Source of the DNA: Litomosoides sigmodontis
Lineage: Eukaryota; Nematoda; Chromadorea; Rhabditida; Onchocercidae
Length of the DNA stretch: 64,000 nucleotides
Assembly (NCBI GenBank): GCA_963070105.1
Contig: OY718806.1
Location: 579,001-643,000 of the forward strand
Direction: 5' to 3'
Positions 26,179-38,548 of the stretch are shown here, one piece after another. Under the pieces are notes generated by a model. It was not told the origin of the DNA and did no database searches. It worked only from the letters and a program-made list of their open reading frames with translations. How positions within the stretch are numbered: the first letter of the stretch is position 1; every line of letters starts with the position of its first letter. The translations under genes and the position numbers were made by a program.

Positions 26179-28894
26179 GATCATATTGCTAACATCGCTA
26201 ACAATTGGTTATCTAATTGGTTATGACCTCCAGTTTAACGTTTTTTGTTGTTGCTGCAGTTTGACTATTTTTTCTTTTTAAAAATTTCTGCATGTTCATT
26301 GTTATCCCTATGATTTTTGCTTTATTTCGTATTGTTTTCCTGCACTTATTGTCCCAGATATATTCCCTCAGATATTGCATTTTTAATCCCACTTTGTATT
26401 TGCAGTTGTCCAAAAAAGAAATGTTCATGTATAAACAATTGTTAAACATTTCATGCACTCAGATCAACAATATTCGTAAGATTTAGTGTTTTATTTTTAC
26501 CGCAAGTTGTGAGTCAGAACCGGAAGGAAACCAGTTTTCGAAATCTTATTCATTAATGAATTGTTTTTGATCCTTATAATTATCCTCTAAAATTGTGGCT
26601 TAAGTAATTTAAATTGTATAACAAAATTGTTTCATATCGGGGCATTAGAATATTGCTGCTGAGCAAACGTTCCATAGCAGTTTTACAAAAAATTATATTT
26701 AATTCATTACAGGTGTACTTTTCTCCGGCTTACGTTTGCAAATCCATAAGGTAATAGCATCCGAGAAAAAAACTGTATCAAAACTGGATATGTATAACAT
26801 TAAATTATGAAAATAATTGACATTGATATCACTAACCGATAGAAGCTGTATCACTATGAATTAATATTCCAACCACATTTTTTGTTTTCCTTTTATTCCC
26901 CCAGTCGGAATTTGACCGGCCGTTTCAAGGTGAGAAGCCCTCAGTGACCGTTGAGTGAGATTAACCAAAGTGGTATTTAACATCACCAAATACTTCAAGA
27001 TCACTTGGATATGGAAGATCGTCTTGAAATTCAAATAGCAGCTTCACATTCTTTTCCCACAACTTTGGTTAAAACCATTTCAATCCCGGGAAGGTTAAAA
27101 TGAGAAGATAAGAAAATGGCAAACAGTAGTTGTGGAAGTATTTTACAACTAATGCATAGCTTGGTGACATGCAAATTTTAATTGTGTCAAGTGGAAAAAT
27201 AAATACCTGCAAGTTAAGCATTTATGCGCATCATATGGTTTGAAAATTTTAAAGGACATTTCGAATGTTGAAGAAATTGAAAATGTTGGTAGTAGCATCT
27301 AACAATACCAGCCGGTTCTCCTCATTTCCTATCTTGTTTTGATTTTTAAAAATCATATTAAAAAATTTTTTTTTCCTCGTAATTACGTAATGAACCGTTT
27401 GACGGAGTGTAGTATGCTTGAATCATACACAACTTGTTTTCGTCTGCTAATAAATGATAATGTTTAAGTTACTATTGTTTAGCACTGCATTTCATTCCAG
27501 CTTTTTCCCCCTTTTGTTCCCTTAGAAACGCTTAAACAGTCAAAAGCAACAAGTCATAATCTCAGTAATTTGAAGATCCGAAACAGACATTTTGGATTTT
27601 TCTTTAGTTGAGATTGGATCAAAATGGAGTTTCATGCATTATAACAGAGCAAATGTCGAAATCAACGCAGGCTAAGAACGATAGGGAATGAGTAGCATTC
27701 CACTGTTTTGGCATTAGTTTGATGCCTTGAAATTCATGCTCATAGCATCTATTCGCTTCTTAGCTCATTCGCATTTGAAGTTAGGTAGGTAAACCACATT
27801 TTATTCATTGAAACAATTCATGAAAATTCTTCTGCAGCTCTAATAGCATTTCTTTTCAGCAAAAGTTTCGAATCATGATGATTACTTCTCATTAAAGTAA
27901 TAATTACAGGAAGGATGGGAGAGAAGGTGGAGGAAAGAAATATTGAAGTTTGGAGAAATACATCGAATAATAACAATAACTTGTTGCATATAAAATATAC
28001 ACATATATGTATGTGCTATAAAATTTAATGAAAAAGGAATATTTTATAAATTTTTCGTCTTTACCAAATTCCTCATGAATATGCCTCACTCTTACCCTTT
28101 CCGTTGGTAACATTAAATTCCATTAAAATAAAAAGCAATGAAACAGTCCGCTTTTTTTTTTAATTTTTGCATTTTTTCCTTTTTTTCGTTTTAAAGTTTA
28201 ACCAATGCATATTCTTGCTTTACTCGCTTGGAAATATCGGTGTCTGTGTCATTGGACGTTTGCTACTCCAGTATCGCGATACAGTATCTCAATTGGATGG
28301 ATGTTCAAAATTTTGCCAAAAAAAAGAAATTAGAAAGAAGAAGCGGAAGAAAGAAGCGGAAATTGTTCTTTTTCAATTCATAACATCCAATCAATGGTTC
28401 TTCATCATTCCAAATAAATGTGTGCCAGGAAGAACGCAAAGTGTGAAAGTTTTTCAGAGTATTTCGTCTGTGAATGCTTTTTTTTTCTCGTTCATTGGTA
28501 GTTAAACTTTTGTACGTTTTAAATATGCTACAACAGTCATTTTACTTCATACATTCGAAGTGCACCATTGTTACTTTATTCGAATTGGTTATTACTTGTT
28601 CAATATAATAGGATTGTTGAAGAGGCAAATTAGCTCTCAGTTATGTGAAAAAAAGAAACTTTTGCATCATTCTAGGTTTAGCAATTAGATATTTGCAACT
28701 GATTGCGTGATTCATGAGTGTAGCGCATCATAATTAGGTGTCGTATTCACAAGTGCACCTAGCAACTTATTGTTCGGTGCATGATTGGCCTATTAAAATC
28801 AAAAAAAACATGATGAAATGTCACAGGGATATGCATGTTGGAAACACTGCCCTATGATGAGTAATAAGTTTTCATCACAATTGTCGCATTGATA
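26179..28894. other. Intergenic stretch, one possible micro-exon
   Basis: Mostly AT-rich with no supported gene. At 26905-26929 a 25-nt segment lies between a good acceptor (cccccag) and a good donor (gtgaga); it reads SEFDRPFQ in one frame but has no partner. The 112-codon frame at 28167-28505 begins inside a T-run and is rich in Phe and Lys, so it is probably chance. Confidence 0.45.
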
Positions 28895-29494
28895 ATGAGT
28901 GGTAGTACCGCTTCAGTGACACGACATCTTCCACATGCTGTTAGTTCATTAAACCATTCATTTTACCCTATAAAATCTGGCTTAATAATGTATAATATAC
29001 CCAGTTATATTTGGTGATTTTGAATTGACAGATAAAAAGCAAACTATCTGTAATGTCATGCAATAATTTTTTCCGGATTTATCACCTGTAGACTGGTTTT
29101 AAGATAGTAAATGAATGTTAATATTTGAAATTGTATAAATAATAGACAAAAAAGAGCAAACACAATTCACATTGAAATTTCTCAATTTATCATTGTTGTA
29201 TTAACTCTCCTTCCTGTCTACAGTTACTACTGGAGTTTTTTGAGAAGTTGAAGGATCTTCTTGGAAGTCCAGATAGATCACCTGTCGAAACGACTTTGTT
29301 CGTGCAAAGAGTTGTGAGTTGTGTGATGAATTTCGCATTTTTTGTTTAATTCAATTAGACGATTTCAAATTTTCTGTCAGAGCGATCTGAGTCGGATTGA
29401 AAGCAACACTCAATTCCTTGTTATTTACCACAGCTATCACTTTTTGTCGGCTTTTAAAATTTCAAAAGAGAAAACGACTTGGATCAATTCGTAG
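28895..29494 (+). CDS. Candidate small gene, 82 aa, helical, unrecognised
   Basis: Three exons join in phase 0: 28895-28939 (MSGSTASVTRHLPHA, donor gttagt), 29224-29313 (after tgtctacag; includes LLLEFFEKLKDLLGSP, donor gtgagt) and 29381-29494 (after ctgtcag; starts SDLSRIESNTQFL, stop TAG). The middle is amphipathic and helix-like, and there is no signal peptide or membrane span. An alternative end uses a gttatt donor after QFL and splices to a short exon near 29679. It lies less than 200 bases upstream of the transporter ATG on the same strand, so an operon-like pair is possible. I do not recognise the family; small helical subunits of trafficking or spindle complexes look similar in size. 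Confidence 0.42.
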
Positions 29495-29691
29495 ACAAGC
29501 AAGTGTGGAAATATTCTGCGTTGAAAATTGGACGTTATGTTTAGATTGACGGCAATAAACAATGACAATGTGTCAGTGCGAAAATAACTGTTTACTGAAA
29601 ATTTAACAAAACAAATAAGCTACGACGAGTTTCCAGAAATAAAACGACGCTTTCAATAACATTTCAGTGTATTTCAGAATTCTGAGCGGTA

Positions 29692-32600
29692 ATGGGGACG
29701 AAACATGAAGGTGGTTTATTCGAGCACCGAACACGTTACATTATTCTGTTGCTTGGGTGGATCTGCCTAACTTCGATATTTTCCAACACAATTACTCTCA
29801 ATTTCACCTTTATATGTATGACGAGGCCTATTTCGATAAATCAAACGCATAATGATGTCATCGTATGTTTTATGAATTTAATTTTTTTACTGAAAGAAAC
29901 CAATCATCAAATCTAAGGATTTTAGGTGAATGTAATATTTGGTATTACTCAAAGCGGTATCACTTGTCTTTTTCAATTAAAATTTTCCTAAATTAAATTT
30001 CAAAGTTCCGTAGAATTAATTACATAATAGTTAATGCATTTACGTCTTGTATATTCATAGCAATAAAGAACGCATTTATCATGCTACATAGCTAATAAAT
30101 GAAAACAGGAATTTTCTAATAAAGAGTGGAATTTTAGTTAGAATTTATTACAAGAAGAAGCTTGGAATAATCGAGATATTAGCAAGTTTGCGGGGAAAAA
30201 AACACCTAAATAGAAGTTCTAAGCTAAACAAAAATTCCACAAGAAAACTTTTCACACTTTGCTTGACTCTATAACGGTAGATTGAAATGATCTATAAAAA
30301 GAACCGAAAATGCAAAATGTTCATGTGGAAAGGATGCAGAGATATTTTATAACATTTTACAAAATAAGCAGACATAATTTGCATTAAAAACGACAGAAAG
30401 GTATCACTGCTAATCGGTAATTGATCAAACCCCTAAATTCACAATAACAGTTATGCAGGATTCGGACCATTTCACGGGAAAGCTTAATTATGAACAAGGA
30501 GAAAAGTCAGCATTGCTTTGGGCTCTCGGTTTCGGCACCTTCATTGGAGTTTGGCCTTTTAATTATTTATATCTCCAGTTTGGTGCACGTTATGTTTTCT
30601 TCGCTGCTGGCTTCCTATCCGCTTTTTCCACACTTGTCATACCTCTTGCAGCCTATATGGGCCTTGCGTGGTTTATTGGCGCTAGAGTTCTTCAGGTTAT
30701 CCATTCTACGCCTCATTACAATTGTTCAAAATACCACAGGACGAGTGTATATTAGCTGCAATCACTTACGATTCAAACCAGTTAATTATTCAGCCGAACC
30801 ATTGGATTAGTTTAAAATATCCATGGTTTATATTGTGATTCAAAGTTTCTTATAACTACAAAAATGTGTTTGCAGTTATTAAGGATACCTACTTCTGGAT
30901 TTAAACATTTCATTTTTATTTCTAGTTTGGTAATTTCACTATTTGCTTTTTTCTAGTTAGTAAGTAATGTTTCTCAGCTAGAATTAACATTATACTATGT
31001 CACCTTGAAGTACAGAGCTGCGTGCAAAATTAACGTAAGGTCGATGCATTTTTGAACTAGATTTTTTACGCACAAAATAATCGAGAATAAATAAACATGT
31101 TATCTTCCTGAATTTATTTAGGGAGTAGCATATGGCGCTGATTTCGCGGCAATTGGCGTAATAACCATACGTTGGGCATCACTGAAGCAAAGTGGCGTAT
31201 TTATTGCCGTGCTAACAAGCTTTAACAGCCTTTCGACACTTATCACAAATCCCATTTCTGGTTTGGTTCGTTCTATTTTCATTCTGAAATGCTTGCAGTC
31301 TGAAGGTAATGGACAATGAGTTCATGATTTTGAAATTTTCATTAAAATTTGTTAAAAAATTTTGCTATTGTTTAGCTCTGTGAATCACCACTTGGTTGGC
31401 CAGCTGTATACTATGTACATGCAATATTTGGCATACTGATATTCACTGTTTGGGTATTATTTTATCGGGACCAACCAGAAATTCATAAAAATGTCTCAGG
31501 TGAGTTTGAAGCTCGAGTCTTCCAATTTGTTTTGTCGATATATCTGTTCGTGATTAATATCTAGGTTTGTGCATTGAAAAAATCATTCTTAATGCTCTGC
31601 TAAATATTATACATTCAAAAAATTACATTCTTCAGGCATTGAATTAGAAAAGATTCGTCGAGAGAAGTCTGAAGGGTACATCAGCTGTGAAAAATATGTG
31701 CCGTATTGGGTAGCCATTTTCCTATTCATTGCAAACTCTGAAATACAGAAACTTATGCTCAGTATATTCTGTAAAAGGAAGCAAGGAGGAAAAGAGAGCA
31801 AATAATCGCTTAAACAATCTGCTATCACCTTGCATTGAAAATGTAGTCGATGATAATTACGAGATTTCAGGCTATAATAAAAAATCCAGCAATATTAATT
31901 ATTTGGCTCAATGCTTTTGTCGAAATTGTTTCTGCCTTATTTCTATTATCCTATGGGCCTACTTATATCAAATATGTTTTGAATATCAGGTTTTTTGCTT
32001 TATCTAAAAATATATGTTTAATAGGAAAATTTTTACGGAAACTGTTCATTCCGTTTCTGATGATATTTGTAGTGTTGAAGGCACGGGATTTTTGGTTGCT
32101 CTTCAAGGATCATTTTTTTTACCATGTCGAATCGCTGCTGGCTTCATGAGTGACCAGATCAAGTATGCTGTTAGATTATATTGAATGACCTCCCTCAACA
32201 CTTATTTGTTTCATTGTGGGTAAATTGACGAAGCTAATTTGTCAAAAATAACCCTTCATCTGTGCCTGCCACTTAAACTTTTTTTTATTTTCGATTAGTG
32301 TTTAATTTTAAGATGCATAAACGAGTACAAAAAAATGATCATTTTCAATACATTGTCATTAGCTGGAGCTGGTGTATTTTATGGCATAGTCGGCTTCATC
32401 CCACCTGAAAGGACGTTATTATCTGTATTTGCTATTGCAATAACTCATGCTATTATGGCATTCAATGTTGGCGGATTCTATAAATGTGGTACTTTTGTCG
32501 CTCGGTAAGTCAGCAAGGACAACTTGCATTTACATTACTTTGGACATGGCGGAAAAGTTGAAAAGAAGTTCGCAAGACATAATAACCTCTAGTTTCGCAA

Positions 32601-33543
32601 ATGAGATTTTGATTAAATTTTGCCTAATCAAACTCGAAACAAGCAAGGAGTATTAACAGAGCGTAACTACTTCTACTTGGAACAAGTTGCAAGGAAGTTC
32701 TCATGGTATAACTCTGGTGGATAACGATCGGATAATGTAAATCCCCGAACAGTTCGACTAACAAGTCCATTTTATGGAATGACTTAATTATCAGTGATGA
32801 AAATAGGATTTTGCATTATCATCAACCCTTCTAAAATAAGTCTTTTTTTAGAAGGGCTGATGATAATACAAATTCCTATTTTTATTTGTGCCACAAATGG
32901 TAACTATTGTAATAGATAATGGAGTAGTTACAATAATGCTCTATACTTGAATTTTGACTAATTTCAGTCAGCATAGTCATTTCGTGATCTCAAATATACA
33001 ATTCATCAAATGTATTGCGCTGTTTGTATCACCATTACTTGTTGCGGTATTTGTTACCGATGATTCGGCACAGGTAAATAGAAATTACTCTTTGTATTCT
33101 AGCGCTATTATCCGAACAATGTCTAATATCCGTTATCAACATGGGGTTTCGCTATATCAGGTAGCAGCACTTCACGTTGCTAAAGCACCAAGTACACTTG
33201 TCGTCGAGTACCACTTCCTTGGTTGTGATTATAGCTCTGAATCGATTAATAGAAGGCTTGCTGACTCCCATAACCCAAGTATGGACGCGTTTGGGCATAC
33301 AGTTACGCTATCACTAGACGATACTGCCCGCAAAATGACCAGAAACATATCCCAACAGCTACGATTACTACCACGTTTCTTTGTTTGCAGGAGCAGTGGC
33401 GAATTATTTTCATAATCCTCGCTGCATCATTATTCGCGGCGAACTTCGCCTTCTGTCTGATAGCAACCGATCAACCAGCCAAATTTACAATACTTCATCA
33501 GAACAAAAAAAGACATGATCTTTCAATTGCTTCAATTTCATGA
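29692..33543 (+). CDS. SLC17-type major facilitator transporter (10 exons)
   Basis: Exons: 29692-29862, 30459-30695, 31122-31265, 31376-31499, 31636-31709, 31871-31989, 32073-32162, 32313-32504, 32968-33073, 33391-33543 (469 aa, usual length for SLC17). Seen: a basic N-terminus then the first span (YIILLLGWICLTSIFSN), an extracellular loop with NFT and NQT glycosylation sequons, GTFIGVWPFNYLYLQFGARY (spans 2-3), GVAYGADFAAIGVI in span 4, VPYW before the second half, and the late pattern SHFVISNIQFIKCIALFVSP typical of nematode SLC17 members. Twelve spans fit. Known family substrates include organic anions, phosphate with sodium, glutamate and sialic acid; the substrate here cannot be read from sequence. 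All introns are GT-AG. The intron after 32504 contains a long hairpin, and that after 33073 has no stop in the incoming frame. Confidence 0.93.
32800..32882 (+). repeat. Long near-perfect hairpin in a transporter intron
   Basis: Left arm 32800-32835 pairs with right arm 32846-32882 over about 36 bp with only a few mismatches (for example ttatcatcaacccttctaaa against tttagaagggctgatgataa), loop about 10 nt. The size is close to a miRNA precursor, but also fits a small foldback element. It lies within intron 8 of the transporter. Confidence 0.85.
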
Positions 33544-34733
33544 TGATAAATTTTCAAAAGTTTTCGTTTCTAACATCATGTCGAATCCAAGTTGATGATG
33601 TTAATCGAAACGATTTGTTTTACTTACAAAAATTTTATAAAAGTATCACACGAGAACTTTCGGAACAAAAAAATAACGAAATTCAGTTTTCTCACTCACC
33701 AGAACTGCTTGCCACGCTTTTCATAGGTTCCACAGAACTCAAACTTCATCTTTAAATAAAGCCGAATGCAGATAATCTAGAACGACAGGACGCAGATTAA
33801 ATTAAGGACAGAATAGTGAACAGCTTCCCACTTCATGCGCATGTCCATTTTCATGCCACACACTCGCCTTCCCTTGTTACTGCAGTATTCCGCTGTTGTA
33901 CAATCTTTCCTTCGACGACTGTGGTCTTGAGATGATTTTCTACGCCTCGTGGTCTCTTGTTCTTCGAAAGTAGATTCTGAACGGCGGTCGTTGTTTCTGG
34001 GTATGTTTGTTATTCGATGATATTTATGTTTCGGTTTTGTAACTCACTGAGGTATGTGGTGCTAGGAATGACCAGATAGTTCGGTTGCTTGAAGAGCCAT
34101 GTGGAAGCGATCAAATGTGGTACGGCAGTTCAGGATATTTACTACGCCACTCAATAAATATGGTTTAGTATAAGAGTCTCAGAATCCGTTTCCGACTGGT
34201 GCATACTATTTTCATTATATATCAATTCAGTGGAAATAATAACAACGTTCGTAGCCTTAGATCTATTTCGAAAAGCATTTACAATTGCAATCCTCATAAA
34301 ATGTTGTGGAATATTTTTCAAGTTTTTGTGTAGTGGGAGTTGGTGTCAAGCGTATCAGTTTATGGCACTCTAACAGTCTTCAGTGTAAATCGAGGTGCGG
34401 GAGTCTGTGATCATCGAGGATATGGTCATATGTGATGATGATATGAAACTAGATTACTGCTAAAGATCTGAAATTTTGAATTGTCAAGCGAGAGTGAAAA
34501 TATGGATGGTGTGGAAGAAATTATATTAGAATCTTATGTATCGGATGAGTTGAGATTAAAAACTGATAGAGTTTAGCTTCTACTTTGCATTTTGTTGTTA
34601 TGTTACTAAAGCTCGTCAGTTTCGTAGCATGTAAGCATACTTAGCCTTAATCTGGAAATGTATGTGTCACACTGTATGATATCGTTAGATCAACATATTT
34701 CTCAAATCAGATGAACATGTTTACCTACAGGTG
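33544..34733. other. Transporter 3' end / TAF12 upstream region
   Basis: No supported coding gene. The 71-codon frame 33540-33755 overlaps the transporter stop and is AT-driven. A stretch near 33,840-34,000 is less AT-rich and ends in a donor-like gtatgt, so it could be a 5' untranslated exon of TAF12. Confidence 0.45.
34724..34730 (+). promoter_or_regulatory. taf-12: Acceptor just before the TAF12 start
   Basis: The sequence cctacag ends 3 bases before the ATG at 34734. It may be a spliced-leader acceptor or the acceptor of a 5' UTR intron. It supports the chosen start. Confidence 0.4.
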
Positions 34734-37700
34734 ATGAGCGACTACAACGGCCAAATAATGGCTCAGCAGTACACGGTAGACATGAACCATTCGCCAGCGG
34801 GCATGCAGCGAATTCATTCGTCACCTCAACAATCGGTCTGTGACATTTTCTTACACTTTCCTATCAATCCCGTCTTGTCGCTTTATGGAATATGTTGTGC
34901 AGTGATTTAGATATGGTCGGAAGACCGTATGGTAGGTTATGTATTCCAGATACAGGCAATTCCGTATGGATGATGTATTGTGTTAAGCATTTAGTTTTAT
35001 TCACGAATGGAATTTCTCTGACATGGCTAGATAATTGTTCTAGTTACACATTACCTACTGCTATTATCAGTGTTGAGTAGATAAGACATGCTTCCTTTTT
35101 TTGGACGGAATAGCAAGTCCGATTACTTTCTCAATACTTGAGTCTAATTTGTCTTCATTATTATTTAGGATAATAATTCAGGATAAAAATCTGCATTTTG
35201 CAACTTCAAACAGTTTTAATGTGAAATTTTTTTAAGCGACAAGCACATATGATTCAGTCTGGACAAATGCTTCCCCAACAGCAAATGATGATGCAAGCCA
35301 ATCAGCCAATCCATATGCCACCGTGTAAGAAATTCCTCATATTTGTTTGTTCAAATGTTTTGAGGTGTCGAAATCACCCTGCTGTAGTAGTCATCTTAGA
35401 AATGGAGGATTTTTCGGGACCATATACGAAATGTGTTTTAGCTTACAATAGAATGTATTTAGCATAAAAATCTTCTAACGGATACTTGTTTACATTCATT
35501 TATTTACTTAATTTCTTAACCACTACTAGGTTCATCATATAAAGTGGTAGGTGTTTAGAATCGGAGGCCTTCTGAAAGTGCTGGTACTTTATCTTATTTG
35601 GTGTGCAGTCGTACTGTTCCCAGAACATATTGAACAGAATGATCGAAATTTTCCACTAGACTCAATGATTTCGTAAACTCATGTCATTATTTTGAGATGC
35701 CAGTGGAATTAGTAGCTTAATATGTCTTGTACCTTTTTAAGTCTTTCGTTAACTTTTTAAATCTCGTCTAGTTCTTTAAATCTCGAATTAAGCTCATTCT
35801 CAGGAAAAACTGTTCCACTGTTCTAACCAGCCAATTCTGTATTAGCGAGAAATTACTTTTTGATTGCACTTGATTTCCTCCTAATTACGGCCTATCAACA
35901 CATTATAGGTACAAGTATGCAGGTACAAATGGCGTCGATGGGTCCACCACAAACGATCTCGCAACAAGGTGTCGCTATCATGAGTCAGCAGGGACAAATA
36001 CAACAAACAGGCAATTTTTGCATTACATATCAATAAACTTTACTTTTTTTCGCTTATGAAGCAAAGTTAACGCCATATTGCACGAGTTGTAGTTAAGCAT
36101 ATATAATCTGCGTTTTAGTACTTTATGTTTTACTGAGAGCTGTTGTAACAGTTTGAAATGGTCATGAATCGATATCTTCTCCATTATTTCCATTATTTTC
36201 TCCCAGTAAGCTCTTAATTAATTGTTTCATATTTCTAGAATATCCTTTGCAGGTGCTGCACAAGGTGTTATGATGCAGGCACAACATCAGATGATTACAG
36301 GGCAAATATCTCCACAACAGATGCAGACACAAATTCTGGTCACATCAATGGGTCAGCAGCAGATGCTTCCAACCATGGTTACTCAGGTGCAGCAGCAACA
36401 AACAACACCTCATCAAATGACTCCAACGGCACATCTAGGATCACAGCACCAACCGCAACAAACACTGCAACAACAACAGCAAACTCAACAACATCAAATG
36501 ATGACTTCGACTCAAATTTTGCAACAGCAAAACCAAGGGCAACATTCATTAAATACTCAGCAAAACATTGGACACAGTCCGGGATTTGCTCATCCAGGTC
36601 AACCTCACATGCCTCCGAATCCAAATTATCAGCAGCCTTCCCCACATCGATCAACAATGACACGTTATCCAACTCCAAGTCCAGAAAATATGCAGCACGG
36701 GACTACAACCATATGTATGTTTTCCGAACATTATTTTTGTCCTAAAACTTCAAAATTTTATCGGGTTATGAAGATTTCAGTTTTGAGACCTTTTATGACC
36801 ATCACGGAAACGTTGTTGATATGTCGAAAGCTTCAGATCGTTCACCAATACAACGTTCAGTAAATACACCACGTGTTGTTGGTCAATCGTCTGCAATACG
36901 ACAGGCTTTGGGGTACCTTCCACCTGCTGCAGCACCTGTTCCTGTACATTCTACAGCTGAGTCTCATCTCCCGCCAACTAGCACGAAATTACTAGAAAAG
37001 GTTTTTTTTTTGGGAATCGAACTTTATTCTGACTGATAATGGAGAAATATTTCCTCGTTGTGGTGCCTCCAATAGTTGCTGTTCCCGTATCCCATTCTAC
37101 TTTGAGTATGTTTGCATCGACCATTTTAATGTTTTTTCCAGAATTACAAAGAAAAAGCTGAAGGAGGCGTGACTTCAGTGGCTTTTTATTATTATTTCTT
37201 TATAATTTTCTGATTGTTCCTGATATAGCAATTATTTTCCAATCATTAGGATGCTATGGAAGCTCTTATCAAGACAGTAGATCCTCTGGAAGCAGTAGAA
37301 GATGATGTTTCGGATGCTCTGCTGCAATTGGTCGAAGAATTCGTTGATGACGTGATTGAACAAACAGCACGTGTCGCTAAGCATAGGTTATTAACTCATT
37401 TAAGCCTTATATACTTTATTGATAAATCAGGCCGTCCTGGATCATTTGATGAAAGAAGAGCTAAAAATTTTGTATTTATGCGATATTTATACGATTTACT
37501 CTTTATTTCGAAATTGATTGCTGTACCTACTTGAAACGAAATATTTTCCTCGATAGAAGTGCGCAGAAAGTTGAAACGAAAGATGTACAATACGTACTGG
37601 AAAGGCGATATAAGATATTCTTGCCGCCGGGTTCCGTTGGTGGCGTCCAATCAACTGATCGTAACCCATATGTGAAATCTCCGGCAACCGAAGCACATCG

Positions 37701-37743
37701 TCAGCGCATGTCACTCATCAAAAAAGTTATCCAGAAACCATGA
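34734..37743 (+). CDS. taf-12: TFIID subunit TAF12, histone-fold with Gln/Met-rich N-terminus
   Basis: Exons: 34734-34835, 35237-35324, 35909-36010, 36253-36714, 36837-37000, 37250-37386, 37557-37743 (413 aa). Residues 1-~300 are low-complexity Gln/Met/Pro/His. The histone fold follows (from ~307): DAMEALIKTVDPLEAVEDDV, then LLQLVEEFVDDVIEQTARVA, then KVETKDVQYVLERRY and a tail TEAHRQRMSLIKKVI, matching the TAF12 H2B-like fold that pairs with TAF4 in TFIID. Human TAF12 is only 161 aa, so the long N-terminus is a nematode-type extension that could act as an activation or assembly region. The exon 3 donor is GC (CAG|GCAATT at 36011); an in-phase GT donor at 35969 (AAG|GTGTCG) is an alternative that would shorten the exon by 14 codons. 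Confidence 0.92.
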
Positions 37744-38365
37744 GAGGTGAAAATTTTAAACAAAGTAGTTTTTGCGAGTGGGAGAGGTTGGTGATTTGTG
37801 CCGACAGTACTATTATAGCAGAGATCCATGGTCGGGCTTTTGAATTTGACCCACTCTTTTCCTGTTGTGGGAACTTGAATTCATGTTTTTTATGAAGCTT
37901 AGAAACTTCTTTTATTATGAACTTCCTCGGTCAAAGACCTTATCTATTCCTTTTTTTCATAATGAAAATCCCTTTAAAAAATGGAGATTTTCTTTTCCCC
38001 GGACGTGGATAAATGCGGCACATGGATTAATTAATGATGGAGGTTCTGATTTGGAATTATATTTTTTAAATACATTAGGAAATTTAATGTTCCTTTTTTT
38101 TTATAATAACTGACAAACTTCTTACCTTAACATCTAAAGTAATGTTTTTAGAAAAAATAAAACATCGGAGAATAAATTCCCACCAAATTGTTCTTGAGGA
38201 AGTTGTATATTTCTTTCATGTAAATTTGTGAAACTAGTTTTGCGTTTGAGTCCCAAGATTTAGATGGTTTAGTCGCTTTTTTGGACAAATTTAAAGATGG
38301 TGAAATATTTGTGGTGAAATTTAATTCAGTCGTTAATTCTTTCATTAGTGCTATATTAATAATTA

Positions 38366-38548
38366 ATGGAAGGTGGTAAAAACTCCACTGTGATAATTGT
38401 AACTGCTTTTTGTGATATGTTAATGCTGTTTTTTTCCCTTTTTTTACAATTTAGATTCAGTGTTCTTGTCTCCGGTTTCGTGTTTTTATGGATGCTTATT
38501 CCACTTCTGGTCATTACTGTGTTGGCTTTTTCTGCTTTCAGAAGGTAA
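38366..38548 (+). CDS. Doubtful small membrane ORF or TM exon
   Basis: A 60-codon frame starting MEGGKNSTVI with two hydrophobic stretches. The second part (from 38455, FSVLVSGFVFLWMLIPLLVI) lies between a good acceptor (acaatttag) and a donor (AAG|gtaaac), so it could be an exon carrying one membrane span. The T-rich middle looks like an intron end. No partner exon was found. Confidence 0.2.
   Translation: MEGGKNSTVIIVTAFCDMLMLFFSLFLQFRFSVLVSGFVFLWMLIPLLVITVLAFSAFRR

Noticed and set aside
26905..26929. 25-nt segment between strong acceptor and donor
   Set aside because: Too short and without phase-matched partners to claim as an exon.
28167..28505. 112-codon plus-strand frame
   Set aside because: Starts in a poly-T run, rich in Phe and Lys, no splice partner; likely chance.
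36379..36678. 99-codon minus-strand frame
   Set aside because: Antisense shadow of the Gln-rich TAF12 exon; CAG/CAA repeats leave the opposite strand open.
36222..36863. Reading the long TAF12 exon straight through its 3' end
   Set aside because: Beyond 36714 the residues lose the Gln/Pro character, and a donor plus a phase-matched downstream exon continue the conserved protein.
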